Assembly (NCBI GenBank): GCA_045123575.1 | Contig: JBGVKG010000059.1 | Location: forward strand, 1 to 57,513 | Direction of reading: 5' to 3' | DNA from: SVEL01 sp045123575 | Lineage (GTDB): Bacteria; Bacillota; Clostridia; Lachnospirales; Lachnospiraceae | DNA length: 57,513 nucleotides | In this document: piece by piece, positions 44,553 to 53,672 of the stretch | Numbering within the stretch: the stretch's first letter is position 1 | Layout of the letters: each line of letters begins with the position of its first letter | The notes under the pieces: generated by a model | What the model saw: the letters and a program-made list of their open reading frames with translations, nothing else | The model's database searches: none | Told to the model about the DNA's origin: nothing | Position numbers and translations under genes: made by a program

Positions 44553-45644
44553 TCAACCTGCTCCTCTTTCCCTAGCAAGTGTTCCTAACATATCAGATTC
44601 ACCTGTCAGTTCAATATTCCAACCATTTTTATCCACATATTGGAAACACTCTTTGTACTTCTCTGGATTTGCATCTATGCATATAGTTCCTGTCAAGCTA
44701 CTACATTTAGCAAATGTAAGAGTCATATTTGTCACATTCTTATGTATACGTGTCATTGTCTTAAGGTTTATACAGTTATAGAATGCCTGCTCCATATTTT
44801 TTATAGTAGTTGGCAATTCAGGGGCCTGTTCTAGCGAAGAGCACTCACTAAATATAGACGATATATTTTCAACTCCCTCAGCTATAACTGGCGGCTTTGT
44901 CAACTTTTCACACGCATTAAACATGCAACTAGCATTCTTTGCTGTTGATGGGATATTTGTAGCCTCCACTAGATTTTTACATAAGTAAAATGCCCATCTA
45001 AGCGATGTTACACCCTCTGGAATCTCTGGAGTCTTCTCTAAGCTAAAGCATCTAGCAAATGCATACTCCATATTTTCCATACTTGCCGGTATCGCTGGTG
45101 CTTCTTTCAAGCTTTCACATCCATGAAAAGCATCTTTCATACTTTTAACGCCTTCTGGAATAGCTGGCGCCACCTCTAAGGCATCACAATCCTTAAATAA
45201 TTCGTCTATGCCGACTACATCTATGCCTAATATACTATCTATCATCTCTCCATAAGATGTCCTATCATAATCACTCCATACTTTTCGCTCTACATACCAG
45301 CCTTCATAATCCATCTTTTCAGTTGTATAATATCTATACTTATAATCACCATAGTAATAGTAATCAAATTGTTGTGGTTTTTCCGGCATTTCACTTCCTT
45401 CTGTCAATATCTCACCTGTAGCTGCTATCTCATATTCTGCTCCCGCTGGAATTACTCTATTACTATTTTCTGCTTTATCATCTTCTCCCTTATCTACATT
45501 TTCCTGTTTATTGTCTTCCTGACTATTATTCTGCTGGTTTTTATCTCCTTGACCACTTCCATTATCAGCATTACCACCACCGCAGGCTGTAACTGCTGCC
45601 ATGGTAGCTACTATCATAGCTATTGTTAAAAATTTCTTTCTCAT
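44553..45644 (-). CDS. Leucine-rich-repeat lipoprotein, free ectodomain of the sigma-LRR proteins
   Basis: 363 residues. Lipoprotein signal with VTAC lipobox, acidic Asn/Gln/Glu linker, then a presenting segment (ILTEGSEMPEKPQQFDYYYY) and eight 23-residue repeats of the form C-x-S-L-x-x-A-P-x-I-P-x-x-V-x-x-M-x-x-A-F. It ends LTGTICIDANPEKYKECFQ and an IELTGESDML tail. All these parts occur in the same order in the two sigma-factor fusions at 47640 and 50783. So this is the same ectodomain anchored by lipid instead of by a sigma-linked membrane helix: a decoy, co-receptor or ligand-capture protein by inference. GGAG precedes the start. Third gene of the unit starting at the motif at 47584. Confidence 0.85.
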   Translation of the reverse strand: MRKKFLTIAMIVATMAAVTACGGGNADNGSGQGDKNQQNNSQEDNKQENVDKGEDDKAENSNRVIPAGAEYEIAATGEILTEGSEMPEKPQQFDYYYYGDYKYRYYTTEKMDYEGWYVERKVWSDYDRTSYGEMIDSILGIDVVGIDELFKDCDALEVAPAIPEGVKSMKDAFHGCESLKEAPAIPASMENMEYAFARCFSLEKTPEIPEGVTSLRWAFYLCKNLVEATNIPSTAKNASCMFNACEKLTKPPVIAEGVENISSIFSECSSLEQAPELPTTIKNMEQAFYNCINLKTMTRIHKNVTNMTLTFAKCSSLTGTICIDANPEKYKECFQYVDKNGWNIELTGESDMLGTLARERGAG

Positions 45645-45682
45645 AATGTTTTCTCCTTTTAATATCATTATCCTTTAGCCTA

Positions 45683-47023
45683 TTATTTCACTCTTACCTC
45701 TTTGATAAAAAACGCATCTATAACCGAATTTTCAAATGTGCTATGGCTCTCAAAGCCAAATATCTCTACATATAAATTATCACCTATCTGAACATACACT
45801 ACATCAGGGTCACCCTTAGCATCTACATACTCATAGAAGAACTCTGTTAAGTAGTATGTATATCCATCCACCTGATGAGTTACAAGATATGTTTCATCAA
45901 AATGTGGATTAGCGTCTCCTAAATCCTTGTATTTTTGAATCATCATCTGCTTATACCCTTCAAATGACTTACATCCACTGCCTATAGACAGATATCCATA
46001 TGGGCCTTCCTCACCATCTGTAGGATGATGCATATAATCCTCTATTTCACCAGTAAGATAATCCTGCCTCTGCTCATATGTCACCTTAGACGAATCATAC
46101 TCTATAACACACTCTACAGTCTTGCCATCAGCTGTCTTGCCAGTCAGCGTATATGTCTTATCACGCTCATCTACATCTTCCTTTGATATATAGTATGAAA
46201 AATACTCATCTAATTTAAATGTTCCCGCCATAAGTGCACAATCACCTATCTCCATCCATTTATCTACAGGTAAACTAAATGCTGAAAAACAATCCATATC
46301 TATTCTATCAAATACAATATCAACATCATCTGTAACTATGCTAAGCATAGATTTAAATAATTGTTCATTATACTTAGCAAGTTTCTTACCATCCGCATCT
46401 TCATATAATGCCTCTAACCAGCAGAAATCATAGTCTAGTATCAGTTCATAACGCTTATTTACATCATCTCTTCTAAGTATCAAATCTACGTCAGGTTCTT
46501 TATAATTAATATCAACTTTGATATCTTTACCTTCCATAGTTACGCATACATCTGTTTTCTTAACAATTCCATCTGTACGCATCTTCTTTACTATATTTGT
46601 AAAAGCACTTACCGCCTTATTATATACTGTCTCATCAACAGTTCCTACCTTCTTAACTATTGGTGCTTCTGTCTCTATAGGCTTCTTTGTTGTTTCTTCT
46701 TGTTTATGTGTTGTTGTTTCTGATGGTTTCTTTGCGGTTGTTTGTTCCTGCTTCTTTGTTGTTTCCTCTTGTTTCTTAGTAGTTGTCTCTACTTCCTGCT
46801 TGGTAGTTGTCTCTTCCTTCGACTCATCATTAGTAGTTGTTTCATTATCTACCACATTAGTTGTCGTCGTCTCACTAGTTGATTCATCACTGGTCTTGGT
46901 TGTTTCCTCACTACTACTTTCTATGGTTGCTTTTGTCTCCTTATCTTTCTCCTCGTTTGCCCCACAGCCAACCAAACCTAACACCATAGTTGCAGCTAAC
47001 AATAATGCTATTTTTTTCTTCAT
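45683..47023 (-). CDS. Thr-rich lipoprotein of unknown function
   Basis: 446 residues. Signal peptide with LVGC lipobox (Cys20), then about 100 residues of Thr/Glu/Lys/Ser-rich sequence with KQEETTKK repeats, typical of a wall-spanning linker, then a ~300-residue folded domain (TVDETVYNKAVSAFTNIVKK onward) that I do not recognise. AAAGGAG sits before the ATG at 47023. 40 bases after the membrane protein gene and 38 before the LRR lipoprotein, so all three probably share the ECF-type promoter at 47584-47613. Confidence 0.75.
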   Translation of the reverse strand: MKKKIALLLAATMVLGLVGCGANEEKDKETKATIESSSEETTKTSDESTSETTTTNVVDNETTTNDESKEETTTKQEVETTTKKQEETTKKQEQTTAKKPSETTTHKQEETTKKPIETEAPIVKKVGTVDETVYNKAVSAFTNIVKKMRTDGIVKKTDVCVTMEGKDIKVDINYKEPDVDLILRRDDVNKRYELILDYDFCWLEALYEDADGKKLAKYNEQLFKSMLSIVTDDVDIVFDRIDMDCFSAFSLPVDKWMEIGDCALMAGTFKLDEYFSYYISKEDVDERDKTYTLTGKTADGKTVECVIEYDSSKVTYEQRQDYLTGEIEDYMHHPTDGEEGPYGYLSIGSGCKSFEGYKQMMIQKYKDLGDANPHFDETYLVTHQVDGYTYYLTEFFYEYVDAKGDPDVVYVQIGDNLYVEIFGFESHSTFENSVIDAFFIKEVRVK

Positions 47024-47063
47024 ATCATATGCTCCTTTCATCCATTATCATATGTTCTTATAT

Positions 47064-47540
47064 CTACTGCTCATATAACGATAAAAATCCTGTTGCAATA
47101 GCTAAATCCTTCTTATAACTTCTCTTCATCGCCAAATAGAATACTACTGGTACAAAGAAGAACATCATAACACCTGCTATCAATATCCACAGCGCAAAGA
47201 TGATATCTATAAAATAAAATGGTATCAAGAAATACGCCCACTTAGCTATCTTCCACATCATCTTAACAACTCTTCCAAAGCCACCGCCGTTCATAATGGC
47301 CATAACCATAAATACGAACTGTCCAATCATAGGTGCTATTGCAAGTATTGCAAATATACCGCCTATGATACCACCTATCAGCTCTGCACATAACGACAAT
47401 GCTAAATTCGCCAGTAGCGCATATAAAGAGTATAAACCAAACTTAATGCCACCGTCTACCTTTGCTAATCCCTCTTCACATTCCTGTTTAAGCGCTCTCG
47501 CATACATTACATCCATCATAATATCTCTTTTCTTTGCCAT
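47064..47540 (-). CDS. Small polytopic membrane protein
   Basis: 158 residues with about four membrane segments between residues 32 and 140 (YSLYALLANLALSLCAELIG, IGGIFAILAIAPMIGQFVFM, YFLIPFYFIDIIFALWILIA, GVMMFFFVPVVFYLAM), Gly-rich loops and basic ends. No family recognised. AGGAGG ahead of the start. First gene of the three-gene unit driven by the shared motif; could anchor or process one of the surface proteins. Confidence 0.75.
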   Translation of the reverse strand: MAKKRDIMMDVMYARALKQECEEGLAKVDGGIKFGLYSLYALLANLALSLCAELIGGIIGGIFAILAIAPMIGQFVFMVMAIMNGGGFGRVVKMMWKIAKWAYFLIPFYFIDIIFALWILIAGVMMFFFVPVVFYLAMKRSYKKDLAIATGFLSLYEQ

Positions 47541-47583
47541 AAAAATGACCTCCTTTTTGTTTGTTTTTTATTGCTTATATTAT

Positions 47584-47613
47584 ATGGACGTATGAAAAAC
47601 CATTTAGGTTTTA
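47584..47613 (-). promoter_or_regulatory. ECF-type promoter motif, copy D
   Basis: Minus strand: TAAAACC (47607-47613), 16-bp spacer, CGTCCAT (47584-47590), preceded by a strongly A/T-rich tract. Drives the membrane protein and the two lipoproteins. One of four copies with identical spacing. Confidence 0.75.
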
Positions 47614-47639
47614 TAATTTTAAAAAATTTTTTTTTAATT

Positions 47640-49745
47640 TTACTTCTCTTTCTCTGCTGTTGCCTTGATTTCCTCCAATATAGCTGATGTTCCACCGACC
47701 TCAATATTTTGTTTCTTTAGATAAACCGCTTCAAAGCATTCTTCATATTCGGTTGGATTGGCATCTATTATCACCGTACCAGTTAGTGCGGCACAATCGT
47801 AAAATGTACGTTTTAAGTTCTTCACTCCTGCTGGAATAGTCGGAGCATTTATCAAACTAACACAACCCGAAAAAGTACTTTGCATGTTAGTTACTGCAGT
47901 TGGAATCTCTGGTGCCTCTACTAACCTTATACAAAATGCAAATGCACTCTCCATATCTGTAACAGTATCTGGAATCTCTGGTGCCTTTGTTAAGCTTTTA
48001 CATGCTCCAAAAGAGTTGTTCAATGTTATGACAGTTTCTGGAATCTTTGGCACCTCCATTAGATTAATACATCCATAAAATGTGTAGGTCATATCCTTCA
48101 ATCCTGCTGGCAACTCTGGTACCTCCAGTAAACTGTAGCAATTAAAAAATGCGTATGTCATATCTGTAACAGTATCTGGAATATTTGTAACCTTTGATAG
48201 CTTTTCGCATCCTTCAAAGGTATGCTTCATTTCCTTGACACCTGAATGGATATAAGGCACTTCTTCAAGGTTTACACATCTATAAAAAGTTTCTGTCAAG
48301 CTTTCCACCCCTGCTGGAATCTCAGTGGCTTTCACTAGGCTGGTACAGTCTGTAAAAGCTCTATCCACATAACGCAACCCCGTTGGAAGCTCTGGAGCTT
48401 CTTTAAGACTCGCACAATATGCAAATGTTCCCGACATATTTATGACTGTCTTTGGAATCTTTGGTGACACTGTCATACCTGCACATCCATTAAACAAATC
48501 CCCTATATCTGTTACAGGCACTCCATCTACACTTTCTAATATATCTCCGAAGCTTGTCCTGGTAGCATAGTCATCTACATTTAGTTTTACCCTTATACCT
48601 GTTCCATTATCATCACTATAAAACACATATTCATAGTCACCCTCGCAGTAGACCTTGCCTGTCTCCGTTGTTTCCTCTGTAGAGTCATCTATTATATTAT
48701 CTGTTGTTTCTTCTGTTGCATCGTCTGTTGTATCGTCCATTATATTATCTGTTGTATTCTCTACCACATCACTAGATGGCTGCTCACAACTATTAAAAGC
48801 TATAACTCCTCCGCCTATAGTTCCTCCTAAGGCTATAACTATAGATGCTATGATAGCTACAATTTTCCCTGATACACCTGCTGCCACCGTCGCTGTTCCT
48901 GCTACCGAAGCTGTGGTACCCGCTGTAGCTGTTACTGATGAAGCACCAGTCACTCCTGTTGTCGCTGTAGCTACAGCTGTGCTTCCACTGGCAGCTGTCA
49001 CAGTTCCACCGGTAGATGACATAGCCGATAATGCTCCACCTACGCCAGCCGTAGCCGCTGAAGCCACCGCCGCATGAGCATAGCCTCTGTAAAGCAGTAA
49101 CAATACCGGAACAGCTGCGAAGCTGTACAGCTTGGTTCCCTGAGTCTTCTCAATATGAAGTACCTCTTCCTTGATAGCTTTTCTAGCGTAATTTAATCTG
49201 CTCTTAATAGTTCCTTCTGAGCACCCCATAGCTTCAGCTATCTCTTTTACAGACATTTCTTCAAAGTAGAAGCACTGCACAGCCAGCTTCTGCTCTACTG
49301 ACAGACCATCTATCACTGCACCTATCATTCGCTGATGCTCTTTATTCTCCATAACAGACTCTGGTATAAACATCTCATTATCATCTGCTATGGTATCAAA
49401 TGCAAACTCTTCATTTCCCTCTTCATCCTCTATAGATGTCTGAAGTGCTTCCTTACTATGCTTACGTATGTAGCTGATACATAGATTGGTAGCAATACGA
49501 CCAGCCCACACAAAATAGGCCTCCGGACTTTGCAAGCTACCTATGTTCTTGTATATCTTTATAAATGTTTCCTGCAGCATATCCTCTGTGGTATGATGCT
49601 CTTTTACTATGTCATTAATGATCTTATATATATATTTACATGATAAATTGTATATTTCATTAAAGCTATCTTCATATCCTGCCTGTAATCTCTGGATATG
49701 GTAGTATAGCTGTTCATCCTGCTTAGCGTATCTTTCACTATTCAT
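47640..49745 (-). CDS. Membrane-tethered ECF sigma factor with LRR ectodomain, copy 1
   Basis: 701 residues. Residues 1-200 are a complete ECF sigma factor: sigma2 (GYEDSFNEIYNLSCKYIYKI, TEDMLQETFIKIYKNIGSL) and sigma4 with its HTH (MSVKEIAEAMGCSEGTIKSR). An Ala/Thr/Gly-rich linker (220-290) leads to one membrane helix (about 293-317, KIVAIIASIVIALGGTIGGG), then an acidic Thr-rich linker, the segment ATRTSFGDILESVDGVPV, eleven 23-residue Cys/Leu repeats and the end TGTVIIDANPTEYEECFE. Topology should be sigma inside, repeats outside. No separate anti-sigma gene is nearby. Signal-triggered release by proteolysis, or conformational control, is inferred. GTG at 49757 is less likely; GGAGG sits before 49745. 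Confidence 0.88.
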   Translation of the reverse strand: MNSERYAKQDEQLYYHIQRLQAGYEDSFNEIYNLSCKYIYKIINDIVKEHHTTEDMLQETFIKIYKNIGSLQSPEAYFVWAGRIATNLCISYIRKHSKEALQTSIEDEEGNEEFAFDTIADDNEMFIPESVMENKEHQRMIGAVIDGLSVEQKLAVQCFYFEEMSVKEIAEAMGCSEGTIKSRLNYARKAIKEEVLHIEKTQGTKLYSFAAVPVLLLLYRGYAHAAVASAATAGVGGALSAMSSTGGTVTAASGSTAVATATTGVTGASSVTATAGTTASVAGTATVAAGVSGKIVAIIASIVIALGGTIGGGVIAFNSCEQPSSDVVENTTDNIMDDTTDDATEETTDNIIDDSTEETTETGKVYCEGDYEYVFYSDDNGTGIRVKLNVDDYATRTSFGDILESVDGVPVTDIGDLFNGCAGMTVSPKIPKTVINMSGTFAYCASLKEAPELPTGLRYVDRAFTDCTSLVKATEIPAGVESLTETFYRCVNLEEVPYIHSGVKEMKHTFEGCEKLSKVTNIPDTVTDMTYAFFNCYSLLEVPELPAGLKDMTYTFYGCINLMEVPKIPETVITLNNSFGACKSLTKAPEIPDTVTDMESAFAFCIRLVEAPEIPTAVTNMQSTFSGCVSLINAPTIPAGVKNLKRTFYDCAALTGTVIIDANPTEYEECFEAVYLKKQNIEVGGTSAILEEIKATAEKEK

Positions 49746-49771
49746 ATTTTCCTCCACACAAATTTGATGAA

Positions 49772-49800
49772 ATTATACCATTTTTCTGCATATTATTCAA
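49772..49800 (-). promoter_or_regulatory. Sigma-A promoter of sigma-LRR copy 1
   Basis: TTGAAT (49795-49800), 17-bp spacer ending AAAAATGG, TATAAT (49772-49777) on minus. The -35 region contains ATGC-N5-GCAT (49800-49813), a short palindrome also seen upstream of the XRE gene at 56729. Confidence 0.75.
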
Positions 49801-49827
49801 TGCTTTAGGCATAATTTTCTATGCAGT

Positions 49828-49889
49828 AAAAACTCCTTCCTAGAGGTAATATCGAAACTGTAGTTACCTATACTAAGAAGGAGTTTTTT
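49828..49889 (-). terminator. Terminator of the Big2 lipoprotein gene
   Basis: Long stem with AAAACTCCTTC / GAAGGAGTTTT ends and an inner AGGTAA/TTACCT; TTTTT on both outer sides, so it can work in either direction. Confidence 0.8.
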
Positions 49890-49917
49890 GCGTTATTAAT
49901 TTTTATGTAACTTTATA

Positions 49918-50679
49918 TTACTCTACCACATACTTAATTATTGCAAACATCGGTGATGGTGTTTTTATAACAACATACGCTACACCTTTGCCTTTAGCTG
50001 TTACTGCACCATTGCCAGCTACTGTAACTACTGATTCGTCGCTAGTGTAGCATACAGCACCTGCTTGGGTCCATAACGCGTACATATTCTTATGCTTCTC
50101 GCCAACACTTAACTTAATAACATTGAATGGATCCTCAACAAAGTTTTCAATCTCGCTAGCAAAATCAACACCTTCTATAACTGGAAGATTAGATGTATCT
50201 GTATTAGTGTCAGATGTTGCACCACCGTTATTGTTGTTATCATTGTCATTATTGTTAGAATTGCTATTGTTATCACTTTCAAGTTTATTACTGCTATTAT
50301 CTACTGATGGAACCTTTGTTGACTCCTGTACTGCTACATCTCCACTAACATTGTAAAGATATGCCTGATACATAGCGCCCTGACCTCTGATGATAACATA
50401 GGCTGAACCTTCACCAACTGCTGTTACCTTGCCAAGAGATGTAACTGTCACAACTGACTCATCACTGCTATATACACCGCCATCTGTTGGCAACCAAACT
50501 GCTGCCTGTGGCTTATGCTCATCGCCCACTTTTAAGTCGATAGTGTTAAATGCATCTGATACAAAGCTCTCAATAACTTCTTCATTACTAGGTGCTGACT
50601 GTGACTGTAACATACCACAACCTGTTGCTGCCATCATCATTGTTGCTATCATTCCTACTAAACATAATCTCTTTCTCAT
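49918..50679 (-). CDS. Lipoprotein with two Big2-like Ig domains
   Basis: 253 residues. Lipobox AATGC after a standard signal. Two copies of a ~75-residue unit (YSSDESVVTVTSLGKVTAVG and YTSDESVVTVAGNGAVTAKG) match the bacterial Ig-like Big_2 pattern, separated by a Ser/Asn/Asp-rich linker. Probably a surface or wall-binding protein. The start at 50679 has AAGGAG; an in-frame start 57 bases upstream would lie before the signal peptide. Single gene under motif copy B, with its own terminator. Confidence 0.85.
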   Translation of the reverse strand: MRKRLCLVGMIATMMMAATGCGMLQSQSAPSNEEVIESFVSDAFNTIDLKVGDEHKPQAAVWLPTDGGVYSSDESVVTVTSLGKVTAVGEGSAYVIIRGQGAMYQAYLYNVSGDVAVQESTKVPSVDNSSNKLESDNNSNSNNNDNDNNNNGGATSDTNTDTSNLPVIEGVDFASEIENFVEDPFNVIKLSVGEKHKNMYALWTQAGAVCYTSDESVVTVAGNGAVTAKGKGVAYVVIKTPSPMFAIIKYVVE

Positions 50680-50726
50680 AATCAAATTCTCCTTTTCGTA
50701 TATCTGTTTTTTGATTGTTACATCAG

Positions 50727-50756
50727 ATAGATACACCTAAGTTGAGTTTGGTTTTA
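50727..50756 (-). promoter_or_regulatory. ECF-type promoter motif, copy B
   Basis: Minus strand: TAAAACC (50750-50756), 16-bp spacer, TATCTAT (50727-50733), A/T tract upstream, leader about 45 bases to the Big2 lipoprotein. Confidence 0.75.
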
Positions 50757-50782
50757 TTAATTTTATTATTTTTTTATTTTTT

Positions 50783-53551
50783 TTAATCATCCGAAGCCGT
50801 CTCAAGAATCTTACTAAGGATTGTTGAATCTCCTATAAGATATATTCCTTGTTTCGTCATATTTACATCATAGAAACAGTATTTATATTCACTTGGATTG
50901 GCGTTAATAACTACATTTCCTGTCAAGGCATAACATTTCCAAAATAGACTCTCTATATTTGTAACTCCTGCCGGTATTTCCGGAGCTGCCTGTAAAGATT
51001 TACATTGATAAAATGTACCCATCATACTTGTAACTCCTGCCGGTATACTTGTTATGCTTACTAAACTTTCACAACTAGAAAACGTACCATCCATATCTGT
51101 AACACTTTCTGGAATAACTGGCATTCTAACAAGTGCTTTACATTGACTAAACGTATTCTGTAACTCTATCACGCCCTCTGGAATAACTGGTGGTTCTACT
51201 ATTTTTACACATCCTTCAAATGCATTTTGCATATAAATAACTGTACTAGGTATAATTGGCGCTTCTGTTATACTGGTACAACATGCGTAAGTATACCACA
51301 GGCTTGTTATACCCTCTGGGAGTTGTGGCGCTTTTGTCAATGACTTACATCCATAGAATGCATGTACTGCGTTTCTCACTCCTGATGGGATATCTGGAAT
51401 AGTAACCAATTTTTCACACTCTTCAAACGCAAACTGTATATCTGTAACACCTTTTGGTATATTAGGTATCTCAAGCAGACTCTTACAACCATAAAATGTA
51501 TAATACAAGCTAGTTATACCCTCTGGCAACTTTGAAACTGATTTCAAACTAGTACAATTTTTAAATGCGCTATTAACCAGTTCGACACCTGCTGGGATAT
51601 CTGGAATATTTTCAAGAGACATACAATAATAAAATGTAGCTCCCATATTTTGAAGATCTTTAGGCAAGTTTGTAACCGTTACCAAATTATAACATTTTTC
51701 AAATGTGTTATACATAGATGTTACACTATCTGGTATCTTTGGTGATACAAGCATTTCTTCACAATTTGCGAATGTTGATGCCATCGAAGTTATATTTACA
51801 CCAGCGATACTGTCAAGAATCTCTCCAAATGATGTTCTAGTAGCTTTATCTTCTACATTCAACTGAACTTGCCAAGTTCCATCGTTCATAACTACATAAA
51901 CATAATCTCCATAATAATAACAATCTAAATATTGTGGTTTAGATGGCATCAATTGTCCCTCTGTTAATGTTTCTCGTGTTGCTGCAACCACATATTTTGC
52001 ATCTTTTGCCACATAGTATTCTATTGGTTCTGGTGTTTCCTCCTCTGTGGTCACTTCCTCTGTACTAGATGTTTCCTCATTATTTGAGCTTTCCTCATCT
52101 CTTCCTGTAGAATTATCTGCCACATCAGTAGTTGACTCCTGCTCTGACTGTTCTTCTTCACCTGTGGTCTGTTCTTCTTTTTTATTAGCATCACCACCAC
52201 ATGATATGCAACATACTATTCCTCCGCCTATCAATGCTACTACTGTGATTATAATAGAAGCTATGATAGCTATTACTTTTCCAGATATTCCAGCTGCTAC
52301 TGTTGCTGTTGTAGTTGCACCTGCAACTGTTCCTCCTACTGTTGTAGCTGCTCCTGCAGCAACTCCTGTACCTGTAGCTGTTCCTGCACCTGCTGCTGGC
52401 GTTACTACTGGTGTCGGCTGCACTGGTGGTGCCGGCTGCGCTGGTGGCGCTGGCTGTACTGTTGGTGTTGGCTGCACTGGTGGCGCTGGCTGTACTGTTG
52501 GGGCCGGCTGCACTGTTGGTGCTGGCTGTACTGTTGGTGTTGGTTGTACTGTTGGGGTTGGCTGTACTGTTGGGGTCGGCTGTACCGTTGTTGCTGGCTG
52601 CACTGGTGGCGCTGGCTGTACTGTTGGATTAACCACACCAGCTGCCGCAACATCCTGACCTATATTTATTCCTTGATTTACTGTTGATATATTGCTAACT
52701 GAACTTCCTATGTTTGTTGCTCCGCCTGCAGCAGTTTGTGCTATTGCTGCTGTTTCTGTCGTTGTTTCAACTGTAGCAGTTGTCGCTGTTACTGCTGTTT
52801 CTGTAACTGATGCCGCTCCAGCTACTGCATTTGTAGCTACTGTTCCAACAGTGGCTGATGCCGCTGAAGCTATAGTCATCTCTGCCACACCTCTGTATGC
52901 CAAGAGTAATACTGGTATAGCACCAAGACTATACAGCTTTGTACCCTGTGTCTTCTCGATACGAAGCACCGCTTCCTTTATAGCCTTTCTAGCATAGTTA
53001 AGTCTACTCTTTATAGTTCCCTCTGAACATTCCATAGCCTGAGCTATCTCTCTTACAGACATTTCTTCAAAGTAGAAACACTGCACTGCCAGCTTCTGAT
53101 CCACGGATAATCCATTGATAATATCACCTATCATCCTTTGATGCTCGCTATTGTCCATTACTGACTCTGGTATAAACATCTCATTGTCATCTGCAACTGT
53201 TTCAAAGAAAAACTGCTCATTTCCCTCTTCATCCTGTATAGATGTCTGAAGCATCTCTTTGCGATACTTATGTCTGTATCTGATACAAAGATTTGTTGCT
53301 ATACGACCAGCCCACACAAAGAATGCCTCTGGCGACTGAAGACTGCCAATATTGTTGTATATCTTTACAAATGTCTCCTGCAACATATCCTCTGTTGTAT
53401 GATAATCCTGCACTATATCATAGATTATCTTGTATATGTACTTTCCTGACAGCTTATATATTTCGTTATAGCTATCCTGATATCCCTGTTGTAATCTTTG
53501 AACATGATAAAACAATAGTTTATCCTGCTCTACAAATTTCTCATTAGCCAT
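50783..53551 (-). CDS. Membrane-tethered ECF sigma factor with LRR ectodomain, copy 2
   Basis: 922 residues, same plan as copy 1. Residues 1-200: sigma2 (GYQDSYNEIYKLSGKYIYKI, TEDMLQETFVKIYNNIGS) and sigma4 HTH (MSVREIAQAMECSEGTIKSR). Residues 220-420: Ala/Thr-rich, then a long Pro/Val/Gln/Thr repeat (about 309-383) on the cytoplasmic side. Membrane helix about 425-450 (VIAIIASIIITVVALIGGGI), acidic Ser/Thr linker, presenting segment (ILTEGQ-like: TLTEGQLMPSKPQYLDCYYY), thirteen 23-residue repeats, and the end TGNVVINANPSEYKYCF. GGAGG sits before the ATG. The flexible linker could let the sigma domains reach RNA polymerase while tethered. Regulatory mechanism inferred. Confidence 0.88.
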   Translation of the reverse strand: MANEKFVEQDKLLFYHVQRLQQGYQDSYNEIYKLSGKYIYKIIYDIVQDYHTTEDMLQETFVKIYNNIGSLQSPEAFFVWAGRIATNLCIRYRHKYRKEMLQTSIQDEEGNEQFFFETVADDNEMFIPESVMDNSEHQRMIGDIINGLSVDQKLAVQCFYFEEMSVREIAQAMECSEGTIKSRLNYARKAIKEAVLRIEKTQGTKLYSLGAIPVLLLAYRGVAEMTIASAASATVGTVATNAVAGAASVTETAVTATTATVETTTETAAIAQTAAGGATNIGSSVSNISTVNQGINIGQDVAAAGVVNPTVQPAPPVQPATTVQPTPTVQPTPTVQPTPTVQPAPTVQPAPTVQPAPPVQPTPTVQPAPPAQPAPPVQPTPVVTPAAGAGTATGTGVAAGAATTVGGTVAGATTTATVAAGISGKVIAIIASIIITVVALIGGGIVCCISCGGDANKKEEQTTGEEEQSEQESTTDVADNSTGRDEESSNNEETSSTEEVTTEEETPEPIEYYVAKDAKYVVAATRETLTEGQLMPSKPQYLDCYYYGDYVYVVMNDGTWQVQLNVEDKATRTSFGEILDSIAGVNITSMASTFANCEEMLVSPKIPDSVTSMYNTFEKCYNLVTVTNLPKDLQNMGATFYYCMSLENIPDIPAGVELVNSAFKNCTSLKSVSKLPEGITSLYYTFYGCKSLLEIPNIPKGVTDIQFAFEECEKLVTIPDIPSGVRNAVHAFYGCKSLTKAPQLPEGITSLWYTYACCTSITEAPIIPSTVIYMQNAFEGCVKIVEPPVIPEGVIELQNTFSQCKALVRMPVIPESVTDMDGTFSSCESLVSITSIPAGVTSMMGTFYQCKSLQAAPEIPAGVTNIESLFWKCYALTGNVVINANPSEYKYCFYDVNMTKQGIYLIGDSTILSKILETASDD
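52405..52630. repeat. 18-bp tandem repeats encoding a Pro/Gln linker
   Basis: Successive variants of the codons for TVQPTP or PVQPAP (about 12 units of 18 bases). They encode the cytoplasmic linker of sigma-LRR copy 2. Copy number should vary by slippage; copy 1 lacks this segment. Confidence 0.9.
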
Positions 53552-53617
53552 ATTTTTTCCTCCGTTTTTATATGGTATATTATTTAATTGTTAGTCACAC
53601 CTCAAATAATTGTTTCT

Positions 53618-53646
53618 ATTATACCATTTATTTCATTTTTTCACAA
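53618..53646 (-). promoter_or_regulatory. Sigma-A promoter of sigma-LRR copy 2
   Basis: TTGTGA (53641-53646), 17-bp spacer ending AAATGG, TATAAT (53618-53623) on minus; resembles the promoter of copy 1. Confidence 0.7.
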
Positions 53647-53672
53647 CATTATCTCTTCTTTACATTGCTTAT

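Noticed and set aside
52405..52630. Possible CRISPR array
   Set aside because: The 18-bp units are contiguous, in frame and without unique spacers, so they are coding repeats.
52047..52658. 203-codon frame antisense to sigma-LRR copy 2, rich in Ala, Val, Gly and Cys
   Set aside because: It is the mirror of the repetitive Pro/Gln linker and acidic stalk; no RBS and no independent support.
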